Positions 1 to 11,068 of a DNA stretch of 64,000 nt are shown here, piece after piece. The stretch is taken from positions 25,551,375 to 25,615,374 of the forward strand of contig NC_090034.1 in NCBI RefSeq assembly GCF_037176765.1, in the 5' to 3' direction. The notes beneath the pieces were generated by a model. That model was not told the DNA's origin. It saw nothing but the letters and a program-made list of their open reading frames with translations, and searched no databases. The position numbers were made by a program, and so were the translations under genes. Source of the stretch: Anolis sagrei. Taxonomy: Eukaryota; Chordata; Lepidosauria; Squamata; Anolidae. Positions within the stretch are counted from its first letter, which is position 1. Each line of letters starts with the position of its first letter.

Positions 1-39
1 GCAAATGGAAACCTTGTTCAGAAAAGAAGCATTCTCTGA

Positions 40-625
40 TGCATGGTTTCTCAAACTGTGCTCCACAGAGCCTTTGGGGTTCCACAGGTGATTTTAAGGG
101 GCTCTGTGGCACCATGCTGCTTCTCGCCGCCTCCTCTTTCCTTCTCCTGAGAACAGAAGCAGTGGCGGCAGCAGTATCCTCCCAGAGCACAGACACTTTC
201 CCCTGCTTCCCTCACTGCCAAGTCTCTTTCTTGCTTCCCAAATCCTCCTTCCCCCACTGCTTTCTTTCTTTCCATAACCCTATTTCCCTCCCACCGCTCA
301 GGGGATGCTTTGATTGTGTTTTTTCTGTATGGGAGAACGGGATTGGAATGGATAACCCCTGAGGTTGTTGCTATTATTATTATTATTATTACAAAGGCTG
401 TTGAGGGTGCTTTAATTGTGTTTTTCCTGCATGGCAGATCAGGGTTGGACTCAATGGCCTTTGGGGTTTCTGTTATTATTATTATTAATTATTATTACAA
501 AGACTTGGTGGACATCTGTTGGGGGTGCTTTGATTGTGCTTTCCTACTTGGCAGAAGGCCACTGGACTGGGTAGCCTCTGGGGTCGTCCACTGAAATACT
601 GTTAAGTTTATGTTATAAAAACTGA
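40..625 (+). repeat. Composite repeat with CR1-tail tandem array, left copy
   Basis: It starts with a sequence like a hAT end (ggtttctcaaactgtg). From about 301 it continues as roughly three tandem units that each resemble the 3' end of a CR1 LINE (gctttgattgtg, cctgcatggcag, ttggactgg) followed by an ATT microsatellite. It ends with tccactgaaatactgttaag. The same start, unit and end recur at 61530-62665, so this is one defined repeat family and not chance microsatellite growth. Confidence 0.7.
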
Positions 626-655
626 TAGATATGTGTGTGTGTAGTATATATATGT

Positions 656-982
656 GGAGCCCCCACTGACGCAGTCGATTAAACCACTGAGCTGCAGAAC
701 TTGCTGACTGACAGGTCCCAGGTTCAAATCCAGGGAGCAGCATGAGCTCCCGTTGTTAGTCCCAGCTCCTGCCAACCTAGCAGTTCAAAAACATGCAAAT
801 GTGAGATCAATAGATACCGCTCTGGTGGGAAGGTAACGGCGCTCCATACAGTCATGCCGGCCACATGACCTTGGAGGTGTCTACAGACAACACCGGCTCT
901 TCGTCTTAGAAATAGAGAAGAGCACCAACCCCCAGAGTTGGACACGACTGGACTTAATGTCAGGGGAAAACCTTTACGTTTT
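656..982 (+). mobile_element. Sauria-type tRNA SINE
   Basis: The 5' part resembles a tRNA (ggagccccc start, ggttcaaatcc B box). The body has the well-known lizard SINE segment with catgccggccacatgacc, and the 3' end reads gacttaatgtcagggg followed by acctttac. The Sauria SINE family has a 3' end shared with Bov-B LINEs. The copy looks full length. Confidence 0.8.
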
Positions 983-1017
<35 letters not shown>

Positions 1018-1590
1018 TATACATATATGTATAATGTAATATATAATATCTTATATAAACTTTTTGGGGGGTTCCACGAGAAACTTTTCCTTCACAAAGG
1101 GCTCTGCGGCTGAAGAAGCCCTGCTCTGATGGGAAGGGAAATGCCTCTTCGAAGGTGATGCCTGACGTGATGCATGCATGTCAACGCCGTTACTATTATT
1201 TACAAAACAAGCTGAAAGTTTCATGGTTTAGGATTATTGTCTCTACTCGGGGATGAAAAGCAATGAGCGAACTCAAAACCAGATAATTCATTCGGGAAGG
1301 TTCCTTTAGTTGAAGAGCAGCTTTCAAGACAGCAATAATAATAGTTAAAATTAATGCTGGGATGTGGCTGAGAGAGTGTCACAGCCCAAAGCTCAAAAGG
1401 TATTAAAAATGAGAGAATCCTGGCAGGGAGGAATCCTGAGAAACTTCTCTGCAGCAGCAGCAGCAGCAACAACAAGGCCCCTCCGTACCACACAGCCGAA
1501 GAGAAGAAACAGCAGCAGCGACCATACTTCTCTTTCCCTTCCGGCGCACAGTGATGACGAAACCTTTCCCGAAGGTGTTGGGATTCTCTT
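983..1590. other. No gene seen; TA-rich tract then unique sequence
   Basis: A TA dinucleotide run (about 989-1040) is followed by unassigned DNA. Around 1450-1530 there are GCA/GCAA repeats leading into the GC-rich promoter of gene A. Confidence 0.5.
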
Positions 1591-1876
1591 CCACGAAGAA
1601 GCCCCGCCTCTCTCTCCTCCGGTGGGTTTCTATTGTCCGATTAGGTTACCGCCCTCTGGAGGCTCATTTCTCCATTGGTGGAAAGGGGAGTCAATCCCTG
1701 AAGTGGGGTTTCATGACAGGGAGGGGCTCCGCCGCTCTCTCCTTTGCTGGGTTTTTATTGGCCGCTTCCGTCACGCGTCTCCGGAGCCTCGTTTCCCCAT
1801 TGGTGGAAAAGGGTAGTCAATCTCGAGGGTGGCGGTTGCCCTGGCGACGCCAAAACAACGGTGGCACTTGGAGGCC
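1590..1876 (+). promoter_or_regulatory. CpG-rich promoter of gene A with inverted CCAAT boxes
   Basis: GC-rich, CpG-containing DNA lies immediately before the first good ATG. Inverted CCAAT boxes (ATTGG) sit at 1674-1678, 1757-1761 and 1799-1803, in repeated contexts of the type cattggtggaaaaggg-agtcaat. There is no TATA box. NF-Y sites next to an RFX X-box are a common arrangement in promoters of ciliary genes; applying that here is inference. Confidence 0.65.
1835..1848 (+). promoter_or_regulatory. RFX X-box
   Basis: GTTGCCCTGGCGAC fits the X-box consensus RYYNYY-N(1-3)-RRNRAC at every position. It lies about 30 bases before the first ATG of gene A, where functional X-boxes usually sit. 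RFX factors switch on ciliary and centriolar genes. Confidence 0.7.
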
Positions 1877-2159
1877 ATGGCGTCGTGGGAAGGGGGCCTG
1901 GCTCGCGCGGTCGCCCACCGCCTGTAAGACCCGAAAGAAAGAGGGAGGAGGCGCAAGAGCACGAACCACTTCGGCCATCCCTCCAGGTTGTTAGGCATTG
2001 TGAGAGCTGGAATCCCAAACTCCTGGCGAGCAGGCCGAAGTGGGCCCAGGCCTGTCCTAGGAAAAGGCCGCCTTAGTCATACACAGAGACTGCAGCTCAG
2101 GGGGGATTCGTGCGCTCATTGATGTACTTGGAGGAAGATTTGGGGCATTTACACCGCTA

Positions 2160-2198
<39 letters not shown>

Positions 2199-5100
2199 AG
2201 TCAAAGTATGTGGGTGTGTTTGTATCACAAAGACTGTGGCTAGAGGAAGGGGCCCTCTGATGTCACTGCATTATTGCTAGGGGAAGTTGGCTTCACACCA
2301 CCAGATTGGCTGTTGCTGGGTGAAGTAGCCCTCAGGTGCCCCTACATTGTTGCTGGGTGAAGTGCACTGTTGCTAGGGGAAGTTGGCCTCATGCCACCCT
2401 CTGGTGTCACTGCATTGTTGCCAGGGGAAGTGGCCCTCTGCACTGTTGCTAAGGGAAGTTGGCCTCATGCCACCGGATTGGCTGTTGCTGAGTGAAGTGG
2501 CCCCCTGGTGCCACCGCATTGTTGCTAGGAGAAGTGGCCCTCAGATGTCACCATATTGGCTGTTGCTAGGAGAAGTGGCCCTCTGCACTGTTGCTAAGGG
2601 AAGCCTTAGCCTCATGCCACCGGATTGGCTGTTGCTGAGTGAAGTGGCCCTCAGGTGTCACTGCATTGTTGCTAGGGGAAGTGGCCCTCTGATGTCACTG
2701 CTTTATTGTTAGGGGAAGTTGGCCTCATGCCTCAGATTGTCTGTTGCTGGCTGAAGTGGCCCTCAGGTGCCACTGCATTGTTGCTAGGGGAAGTGTCTCT
2801 CAGATGCCACCAAATTGGCTGTTTCTGGGTGAAGTAGTCCATAGGTGCCTTTGCATTGTTGCTGGGTGAAGTGGCCCTCTGATGTCACTGCTTTGTTGTT
2901 GGGTGAAGTAGCCCTCAGATGCCACTGCATTGTTGCTGGGTGAAGTGGTCCTCTAATGTCACTGGATTGGCTGTTGCTATGTGACTCGGAAAGATGGCAT
3001 GTGTCTGAGGGGAAGGGAAGAGCCAACAGGAGGCCCAGGTTGCCATGGAAACATTGTGTTGTGCCTGAGTGTTGCCATGGAGACCTTGTGAGGCAAGCCC
3101 TCTCAGAGCTGGAGAAGGGAGAAAACAGGCGGGCAGCACTCCCAGCAACACCTGAGTGAAACTGCTAGTATCTTACTAAAATTGGACTCAAGGGTTGTAT
3201 AATAATAATAATAATAACAACAACAACAACACATTTCATTTCTTTCCTGCCTCTCCGCACTGCTCAAGGTGGAGCACAACATAGTTGAAATACATAATGA
3301 AAACATTCAATAACATAAATATGCATATTAAAATAGAGCAAAATTAGAAATACAGTAGATGCAGGACATTTTAAAATTCATCCTTAAAACCTGACTTGAG
3401 AGCAGCATGGCAACCTGGCTTTTCTTTTTCCTCTAAAATTGTTAACACAGTAGCAGAATTATTAATGAGAACACATGCTTTTGAAAATATTCCCCCTAGA
3501 AAATATTACATTGATGTACAGAGAAAAGAAGATTCCTTCACTTCATGCGGAGTCAGCCATTATGACACCGAAGGCTTGTATGGGGTAAGCATTTTCTAGC
3601 TGCTATGTGGCTTATACACTGTATAGTTACATTATGTCACACAATTTTGTTCCTGGATTATACATGTTATTTCCTAATTGGTTCTGCCATAAGAGCATAG
3701 AAAGGGTTGATTTAATTGCTTAACCTTTTTTTGCGGGAGGGACATCATCCTGCAGCACATTTTACTCTAGTTTTTCATTGAATATCTCATCAGAGTCTCA
3801 ACCAATTCAGCCACAAAAAGTATGTTTCTGGAGTAGAACAACTACCTTCAAAGTAAGAACTTAAATGAAAAATCACACTTTCCAACCAGGAACAGAACAT
3901 TTTTTTTCAAATGTTGTTACATATTGTAATTGTCATAGCTCCTCCATTTTTTGTGGTTTTAAGACCAAGTCTTCTCATCTCTGCTGATGATTTGCTATAC
4001 ACTTCCCTCAGACTGTGAGCTAATTTTTAAAAATTTTCTTGTAGAAGCCTGCTTGCTTGACTGACCAGAAGGAGCACGATTTTTCCAACATTAAATTGGA
4101 ACCATCCCTTCGTGCCTTTATGGGCACTGCTGAAGACTGTCACAGAAAACTCCAGAAAGCTCCAGAAAAGCAAAAGGATTTGGGAAATCGTATTAAAAAG
4201 ATGGCACGGGTAATGCTTAAAACAGGATTTCATACAACTGTACTAGAGGAAAGCAAGGTCAATTCACTCTGAGCAAATACTGCAAGAAAAAAACAAAATT
4301 ACCCCACATAAGTTTGTCTAAGAGTTGTTTTAAGTCACACTTAACAGCAAACCAGGTTATGCTAATGTTGTGGCCTGTCTTTTTTTTCTGTAGAGTTACG
4401 TACCAGAGAGAAAGAATGAAGAAAATGTAAAGAATGTGCGATGGTATGACATATTGCTTTGTGTGTGTGTGTGTGTCAGGAGCGACTTGAGAATCATTTT
4501 TTCTGAACCAATGTAATTGATGGAAACCATTCTTTCCCTACTTGTTTGCTAGTGAGATAGGAAACAATAATATATATTGTTGAATGCTTTCATGTGCAGA
4601 ATCAGTAATATACATCCATGAATGTTATCAGATCTTTTTGAAAAATGTTTGTGTACTATTTTTATTTCTTTTTATTTTCCCACTTTTTTCACTAAGAGAT
4701 TTAAAGCAGCACACAGTAAAACCAATGCAATGCAATTTAAAACCCAAAATATACAAACATTTACGTAGAATTAAATATTAAGAACATTAAAATAAACAAT
4801 TAAAACCCTTAACATGATTTTTTTTGTAATTAGAGGGGTTGGTAGATATATGTGTGTGTGTGTTTAAAACTTTGAATATATTTTAATGGTTTTTAACTGA
4901 GAATTTATTAATACTATTTATATTTGATCCTGTGTTAATGTTTGTATATTTGTATACTTTAAATTGTATGCTGATGCCATTTCATCTTTCATTAGGCAAA
5001 AAGGGATTCACAGACCCTCTCAAAAAAGTCTACATAGAACTATTACCCCATTTATGTTTTTAAGTCCCCTTCGAGAAAGATAAAGCTGTGTATAAATAAT

Positions 5101-7198
5101 GATGATGATGATGATGATGCTCTCAAATGTATAGTTAGGCAATACCTTATTCTGTTGAGAGCTAGCCACACTGTTTAGCAGAGTAAAGCAATTGCATCAA
5201 ACTGCTTTATTCTGCCTAAGAGTAATATAGTGTGGGTAGTGTTGGCATTCATCCAACTGAAATGTTGTACACTGAACAAATTTGGAGTACTCTGGATGAG
5301 GTAATTCATTGGGCCAAACAGTGGCTAATTGTATGAGGCCTTGTCATCACTAAGGGGACCCTGAAAGAATGTATGCATATGATTATATGCCTTCTATATA
5401 CAGAAATCGACTCTTCCCTCTGGAAAAAGAATCTCTTGCTGTAACTTTTATTAGAATTAATGAAATGCCATTTCATTTTTCATTAGGCAAAAAGGGCTTC
5501 ACAGACCCTCTCAAAAAAGTCTACATAGAACTGCTACCCCATTTATGTCACCGGAAGAAGTTGAGAGGCTTGTTTCATCGGCTTCCAAGCTTATTGTGGC
5601 TACAGTACGTATCGAGTCCCACTCTTTTACAGAATTAACATTTACTGTTCCTTTATGTTCCTCCTGCATTGTACAGAGAGTGCTCCTGGTTGAAGCATCT
5701 GCTATACAGTTGTTCTGCCTACGACACAGAATTGTGTCAGTATGTATATCTGTGGGGGCTAGATGACAGTATCACATGTTACAAATTAGTTTACATCACT
5801 TCTTTCACTTTGACTCTTAATGAAAAAGTCTGTTAAAGACAGTGAAATTGGTCAATTTGAGGAATGTTTGGTCCTCCGGGTATTTGGGGCTACAGTAAAA
5901 AATTTAGTAAAACATTAGGGGAACTGCAATCATTACATGTGAAAGTCAAAGATTTTGAATTCTTGGTAACCCATGTGCCTTATAATCACAGTTACCATCA
6001 TGTTTTACCACTGGTCAGGCCATTGATACAAATGTTCAATGCATGATGGTGAGTGATTGATTGATATGTAATTTAATTGCTTATATGTTTAGATTGTTTT
6101 ATATTTTGATGAGATGTGTTTATTGTTTATCTGTGCGGCATTAAATTTTTGCTGGATTTGTAAGCCACCTTGAGTCCCTTCCAGGATCAAGAAATGAAGT
6201 AAATAATATTAATAATAAATAGTGTTTTAACTCTGCCGACCAAGAAATCTGGAGAACCCCATAATTTGCATTCCAACAAATATAAGAACAGTATTTTCAC
6301 TGCTGTTGCTTTAGTTCTGCAGTGTGTTTATTCAGAGTTTGTGAGGGCAATTATGTAATGATTTATTTGGAAAGAAGATACCTTGAGCAAGAATTGCTGT
6401 TGTTTTTCTCCCTGGAGATTTCTGAGATCCCTTCAGAAAAACTCGGAACAACTCAGGAAGAGGCCTCATTTCTAAAGAGAAGAGATGTCAAAAGCATCCA
6501 GACTTTGGATAATAGCAGCAGGCAACACTTTTCTTCTACACTTTTCTATAAGCATGGAGCAAGGAGGTATGCACACTTGACAACATTAGGCCATTTGCAT
6601 TTTTTAAAAAAAATGTATTTGAAATGTCATAATGGAAAGGGGAGAAGGCTTCTTTTCTGCTGCCCCGGAGACTAGGATTAGGCTGGCCCCCACCTTGTCA
6701 GCTTTTAGGAAAAGCTTGAGTACCTGGCTGTTCTGCCTTGCTTTTGATGAATGAACAATAACCCCATACCATGGCTGTCCCAGCATATACTCGTCCTCTT
6801 GATACACCTCACCTTATTCCTAGTGAGTAATTAAACCCCATAGTTTGCCCCTCCCCCTTTGCATGCTACCAGCTAATTCTCTTATGTTATCCTATCTTGT
6901 CCTGTGTCCCCTGTTTTTTTCTTTGCATCTTGGCCCAGCCCATTCTGATTAACTCCTTATCCCTAATCTTATTTTATTTCATACCTGGTGTTATATCCCA
7001 TTGCGTTAATTTCCTTTTATTGTTTGTATGTTATTGTTTTATTGCTGTACTTTATTTTAATTTTATTGTGATCTTAATTTTAATTTTAATTATTATTTGT
7101 TGTATGTATCTTATTTGTTTACTGTATTTGCTGGGCTTGACCTCATGTTAGCCGCGTTGAGTCCCTGAGGGGAGATGGTGGTGGGATATAAATAAGAT

Positions 7199-7234
<36 letters not shown>

Positions 7235-10200
7235 TGATTCAATAGAGACATGGGTTCAAATGACAGGAAAGGAGATTCCACCTGAACATTAGGAAGAACT
7301 TCCTGACTGTAAGTAGGAACTCTGCCTCAGAGTCTAGTGGAGACTCCTTCTTTGGAGGCTTCTAAGCAGAGGCTGGATGGCCATCTGTCAGGCATGCTTT
7401 GATTGTACATTTCTTGCATGGTGGAATGGGGAAAATGGCCCATGTGGCCTTTTCCAACTATGATTCTATGTAAATGTCATTTAATCACTGTAATAGCTTT
7501 TCTTGTTGGGTTACTGGAGGGGAAATGGGGGCAGGCTAGATGTCCCTTCTAAGGTCAGCATATTGGTCCATGCATGACTGCTGATTGGCTCAGGTCTGTC
7601 CAAATACATGGGGCTTCTCTCCACTTTTCCCAGTGTTATAACACAGTTTAGAATTTGGAATTTCCTATATAAAACAGGCCCTATCCAACCTCTGTTACCA
7701 TCAGTGTGTATTTGTCTGCCTTCATTGTTTCCTCCAAAGCCAGCAGTTTGTCTGCTGGCATACCAGTAGAATATTTTTGTTCTGGTGTAAGTGAATAAAT
7801 CATTGCTGTGTAACTGGGGATGCAACTACTATCTGTATCTCTTGCAGTGTGAAAGTAATCTGAATTTTAGTTTTCTTCCTTGCTTTTTAGGGAGTGCTTC
7901 TCTAAAGAAAGGTAAAGTGATGAGATGTTTTAAAACTTTCATCTTTTGGTGCATTTCAGAGCTAAGCAAGCAAGAAAAAATAGGGAAGATGTAAAGAGGA
8001 CGGTTGAACTTCCAAACATCTCCAGCAACTCTGCTAAATCAAAGAGATTTTTGTCTCAACCTCTTCCTAAACCTACTGCTAGAAACTCACTGAATAGAGG
8101 TTCCTCCGTTTCAGGTTTGCAAATGGGAGAAAACAAAGGGCATTGTCAAGACATACTTAAAAGCAAAATCTCTGTCTCTGGCACTTTGTCAGTTATTTCT
8201 GAACACAAAGATAAGAGGAGACTGAATGCTCAAGAAAAGACCTTTTCACTTTCTCAGGGAAACCCACCCAGTTCTGGTGGATGTTTCAATAAGTCATTGA
8301 AAATGGAAACAGAAGACTTCTCTCACAGACCTGCTGAAAAAGCTTCAAGCAAAACCAATCAAGCTAGCAAGTGTTTGGATCCAAGGCTAGTTCTCCGCTC
8401 CCAAAATATTCAAAAGTTCAAACTATCAAAAAATGATAACACCAAATACTCTGCAGAGCCAACAACTGCAGTGATAAGTACCCAACTTGCAATGACTGGA
8501 AAAAAGATGGATGAACACTACAATTCTACAGCAGTTTCTAGGTGCGTTGTATTTCCTGGACACGGTGTTTGCATAGGTGATCAGGGGAATCCAAAAAGTG
8601 TGCTCCTGGGAAATTCTGAAAAGAGCTGTCCTCAAAAAAGAGAGCAAAATACCTGTGATTCAGTCTCTGAACAAAACTCTGAATATGATAAGGCCTGCAT
8701 CTCTGGCGTTCTTACTCAGGAATATAATTCCTTGGATGGTTGTAGCCTCCATCACCTTAGAGTCCCGGAAGATGCCGCTCTGGCACCTGCCATGGTAGAT
8801 AAGCCCACTGGATATGCAGCATATGTTCAAGAGGATCACAACAATGGCCCCGTTGCCGTGTTAAAGCATGGCTCATCTTTTCTGCATGAACTTTGCCAGG
8901 AAATGGACCGAAATCCGCCAGCTGATATGTTGATGAACAGGTCTGTGACTACAAATGAAACTGACGGAAATCAAAGCACACATTCTCTTTTGAATCCACC
9001 ATCCTCTCTGAACGAATTAGGAAATAGCAGCGTAGTTCAAGATCCTGTCAGTTGCACAAAGATGCAGAATATTGCTTTAGGAGAGTCCCATAATCAGCAA
9101 ATGATGTATATCCCATCCAAGATGGCAGATGGTTGCAGTTGTTCAGAGCTATTGATTGACCGTGTCAATGAATCCCTTCAACAGCAGGATTTAGCCCCAG
9201 CTATTTCAGAGACACTGGAAAGTGACAATTTGGAAGAAGAATTTACTATGTCATCTGCATCTAGTAGCTCAAGTGCTGCATCATTAACTGGGCTAAACAA
9301 ACAAAGGGTAAATAGTTCTTATTTAATTATTCACACTTTTTGGGTCTGATACCAACTCACCCTAGGTTTTTAAGGAAAATTGAAAGCTGCCTCATGGGAC
9401 CAGTATCTTCTTTTAAAATGGTTTCCCAATTATGATTTATTAGCATAGATACTCTGAAGGCATCCCAGATTTCATTTACCTCTGGGCTCTTCCCACAGCC
9501 CACAAGTCTGCCGAGGCCCATACACTAGAACCCCCCAGAGGTTTCTGATCCTACACCTATTGACCATTAGGACTTACTTTCTTGACTGTCTTTATCCTCT
9601 GGCCTTGATAAAGCATTGTGGGCAAGAAAGAGAAGCAACATCTTGCCAACCATTACTTTCAGTGCAAGAAAGCAAGGCAGCAGTGGTGTGTGTGTGGGGT
9701 GGGGGGGGGAGCTTCCTTTTGAATCAGACACACAGATCCAGCTCCATCCTGTTATAATAAAACAAACCTGCACCCAGGGGTATTAGGAAGCCAGCATAGC
9801 TTTGCTTAACCTGTTCTTCATAAACTACCAAGTGGTTGTCCAGCAGGTATCTCATAGCTGCTATCACAGCCCAGGAGGTTTAATTTATTTTCCCCCATGA
9901 AATAGATTTGGACAGTGTACCTATACATTATTTTCCCTTTAGAATGGAACTGCCGAAAAAAACGCTGACAACACGGAGTCTAGCATGGAAATGCTTCCTG
10001 AAAGAGTTCTGAAAGCCATGCCAGAAAGCAACACTACGTGGCAAGACATCGTTTTTCAAGACAGTGGAAAGCAGAGGTAAGCCCTTTGGCTTGATTCTAC
10101 TTTTGAGCAATGCGTTAGCTTTTTAAATGTGGTGTTCTTGCAAGTCAGATGTATTGCATACAGCTGTTGGGGTTCAGCCTGAGTTTGAACTTGAACCTGA

Positions 10201-10603
10201 TTCTCTGTTTGTTCCTCCTGATGCTAATGAAAGTATATTTACTGATGCTAGTGGAAATGTACCTTTTGATGCCAATGCTCCTGAAATTAGTGAGGAAGAA
10301 ACTGCTGTAGGTTTGGAAAATGCCAATTTTCCTGAAATTAGTGAGGAAGGAACTTCTGTAGATTTGGAAAATGAAAGTACCAGTGTTCCTGAGAATGTTT
10401 CAGAGGGAGACCTTGAACTTTCCCTCCCTTCTGCACCTGTTAACTGTAATGACAACAGAAGGGGCCAAATTTGGGAAGACAGAAGTAAAACACTCAGTTT
10501 GCGTCGATCCTCCCGAATTCAAGAATTAAAAACATTGGCTTCAAAACAGAAGGGCGGTTCACGGAACCGATTCTTGAGTTTTAATTGCAATACGCCAGGC
10601 TGA
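1877..10603 (+). CDS. Gene A: spliced gene of unknown identity, possibly ciliary or centriolar
   Basis: I do not recognise the protein. Exons read by eye: 1877-1923 (starts MASWEGGLARAVAHR), 3451-3584, 4045-4209, 4394-4443, 5487-5604, 6418-6566, 7891-7911, 7960-9307, 9943-10076 and a last exon around 10157-10603. All junctions from 3451 to 10076 keep one frame with AG/GT borders and give about 706 residues. The 1877 exon ends in a phase that does not fit the 3451 exon, so an exon between them is missing or the start differs. The N-terminal 200 residues are Lys/Arg/Glu-rich. A basic stretch KERAKQARKNREDVKR spans the microexon junction. The 1348-nt exon is Ser/Asn-rich without a domain I can name and ends in a Ser run. 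The last exon is acidic, then basic (RRSSRIQELK). The X-box promoter suggests a role in cilia or centrioles; this is inference only. Confidence 0.7.
2162..2196. repeat. (ATT)n microsatellite
   Basis: About eleven tandem ATT units in the first intron of gene A, just before the minisatellite. Confidence 0.9.
2222..2990. repeat. Minisatellite, 38-39 bp unit, gene A intron 1
   Basis: About 20 diverged copies of a unit of the type gttgctaggggaagtggccc followed by tctgatgtcactgcatt. Variant units alternate with tggcctcatgccaccggatt. Each unit carries a GTTGCTAGG or GTTGCTGGG core that resembles half an RFX site. The unit and the sequence following the array (gtgtctgaggggaaggg) resemble the array at 35985-37545. 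Confidence 0.85.
3039..3084 (+). promoter_or_regulatory. Two further X-box matches in intron 1 of gene A
   Basis: GTTGCCATGGAAAC at 3039-3052 and GTTGCCATGGAGAC at 3071-3084 both fit the RFX X-box consensus. They lie at the end of the minisatellite, so they may be decayed repeat units and not selected sites. Confidence 0.45.
3195..3380 (-). mobile_element. LINE 3' end fragment (L2/CR1-like)
   Basis: In reverse orientation: an AAT/AAC tail at 3198-3230, then the reverse complement of the L2-like 3' terminal region (cctgcctctccgcactgctcaaggtgg). This is a short 5'-truncated copy in the intron before the 3451 exon. Confidence 0.6.
3620..3965 (+). mobile_element. Inverted-repeat MITE of unassigned family (about 340 bp), copy 1
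   Basis: It begins with gttcctggattatacatgtt and ends with aaccaggaacagaacat, which form diverged inverted ends. The inside includes ctaattggttctgccataa and gagtctcaaccaattcag. Related copies lie at 23970-24240, 31640-31800, 49285-49600 (reverse) and 63275-63590. No reading frame is present, so it is non-autonomous. Confidence 0.65.
4860..5110 (+). mobile_element. LINE 3' tail carrying a copied piece of gene A exon 5
   Basis: The 5' part (tttgaatatattttaatgg to tatactttaaattgtatg) and the 3' part (agtccccttcgagaaagata plus an ATG-rich tail) match the LINE tail at 53265-53450. In the middle, 4974-5057 is an 84-bp near-copy of 5465-5548, which spans the acceptor and first 62 nt of gene A exon 5. 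It lies in the intron just before the true exon. Confidence 0.75.
6050..6235 (+). mobile_element. L2-like LINE 3' end
   Basis: Ends in the typical terminal block (tgtaagccaccttgagtccc) followed by an ATA-rich tail. Strongly 5' truncated, in an intron of gene A. Confidence 0.65.
6635..7235 (+). mobile_element. L2-like LINE 3' end with AAT tail
   Basis: Contains the end of the second reading frame region (tttaggaaaagcttgagtac), a long T-rich 3' UTR, the terminal block gttgagtccctgaggggag and an (AAT)n tail at about 7200-7234. Confidence 0.65.
7236..7480 (+). mobile_element. CR1 LINE 3' end
   Basis: Reads ggagattccacctgaacatt ... ggaggcttctaagcagaggc ... gatggccatctgtcagg ... ccaactatgattctatg, the standard sauropsid CR1 3' end. 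5' truncated. Confidence 0.8.
7891..7911 (+). CDS. Gene A 21-nt microexon
   Basis: The intron before it ends with a good pyrimidine tract and tttttag; the exon is followed by gtaaag. It joins the 6566 and 7960 exons in frame to give RRECFSKERAKQARK. The phase fit on both sides is the main support. Confidence 0.65.
7960..9307 (+). CDS. Gene A large internal exon (about 449 residues)
   Basis: Open over its whole 1348 nt, with gcatttcag before it and gtaaat after it. The product is polar and Ser/Asn/Gln-rich with no domain or coiled coil that I can name. It ends in a Ser-rich stretch (SSASSSSSAAS). Human proteins of this style are often disordered scaffold parts. The frame continues into the 9943 exon without a phase change. 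Confidence 0.8.
10157..10603 (+). CDS. Gene A probable last exon, acidic then basic tail
   Basis: Open reading from the acceptor cag at 10154-10156 to a TGA at 10601-10603. It encodes an acidic part with two near repeats (APEISEEETAVGLENA / FPEISEEGTSVDLENE), then RRSSRIQELKTLASKQK. A polyadenylation signal follows at 10842. The reading frame is in phase 1 at this acceptor, whereas the preceding exon (9943-10076) ends in phase 2, so the direct join breaks the frame. It may belong to another transcript form, or one exon border is misread. Confidence 0.55.
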   Translation, partial: HTAVGVQPEFELEPDSLFVPPDANESIFTDASGNVPFDANAPEISEEETAVGLENANFPEISEEGTSVDLENESTSVPENVSEGDLELSLPSAPVNCNDNRRGQIWEDRSKTLSLRRSSRIQELKTLASKQKGGSRNRFLSFNCNTPG

Positions 10604-10990
10604 TTGCCTCAGTTCAGGCATCGTTTCAGAATTGATGAAGACCTTGGCAGTTCTCCCGGTTCCCTGGCCATAGTTAGGGAAGATTTCTAGGATATCAAGT
10701 ACGGTTAGTGGATTGCTAACAGATTCCAGTATTTTCCCAGTGAGGCTTTTGGTTTTGCTTTGTCCATTTAAATTCATGTTTGCTGATTTTGCTGTGGCTT
10801 TTGACTTGCATTTTTCCTTTATTTTGTAACCATTTTTCTTCAATAAAAAAGGATTGTTTTTCACAGCCAAGGGTTTCCTTCCCTGCTCTGGATTGCAACA
10901 ACAGCTGATGGCATCCTCTAACAAAGCAGGAAGCAAAGTGCTTTTTTTAGGACAGCATCTCTGTGCCTTGTTTATTTCACTTCAGTACTA
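10559..10990 (-). CDS. Possible antisense coding exon (unidentified)
   Basis: A minus-strand frame is open for about 140 codons and ends with a TGA at 10559-10561. Its product looks protein-like, with lysine-rich and mixed segments (for example TVLDILEIFPNYGQGTGR). It overlaps the last 45 nt of the gene A reading frame tail to tail. I do not recognise it. It could be a chance frame, an old retrocopy, or the last exon of a minus-strand gene. Confidence 0.25.
10842..10847 (+). terminator. Polyadenylation signal AATAAA of gene A
   Basis: AATAAA 239 nt after the gene A stop codon; the most likely end of the transcript that uses the 10157-10603 exon. Confidence 0.55.
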
Positions 10991-11068
10991 TGAGATAGAG
11001 CCCTTGCCAACCTTTTTCTCCCTTGGAAACCTGGGCATTGTGACATGGAGCATTTTATTCTTTTACAG

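Noticed and set aside
2383-2712. Plus-strand frame of 109 codons in gene A intron 1
   Set aside because: Product is a repetition of the minisatellite unit.
5369-5638. Frame of 89 codons that includes gene A exon 5
   Set aside because: Wrong frame for the exon; the phase from exon 4394-4443 selects WQKGLHRPSQKSLHRT instead.
7201-7234. Tandem AAT units considered as CRISPR-like or regulatory repeats
   Set aside because: Simple microsatellite tail of a LINE; no spacers anywhere in the window.
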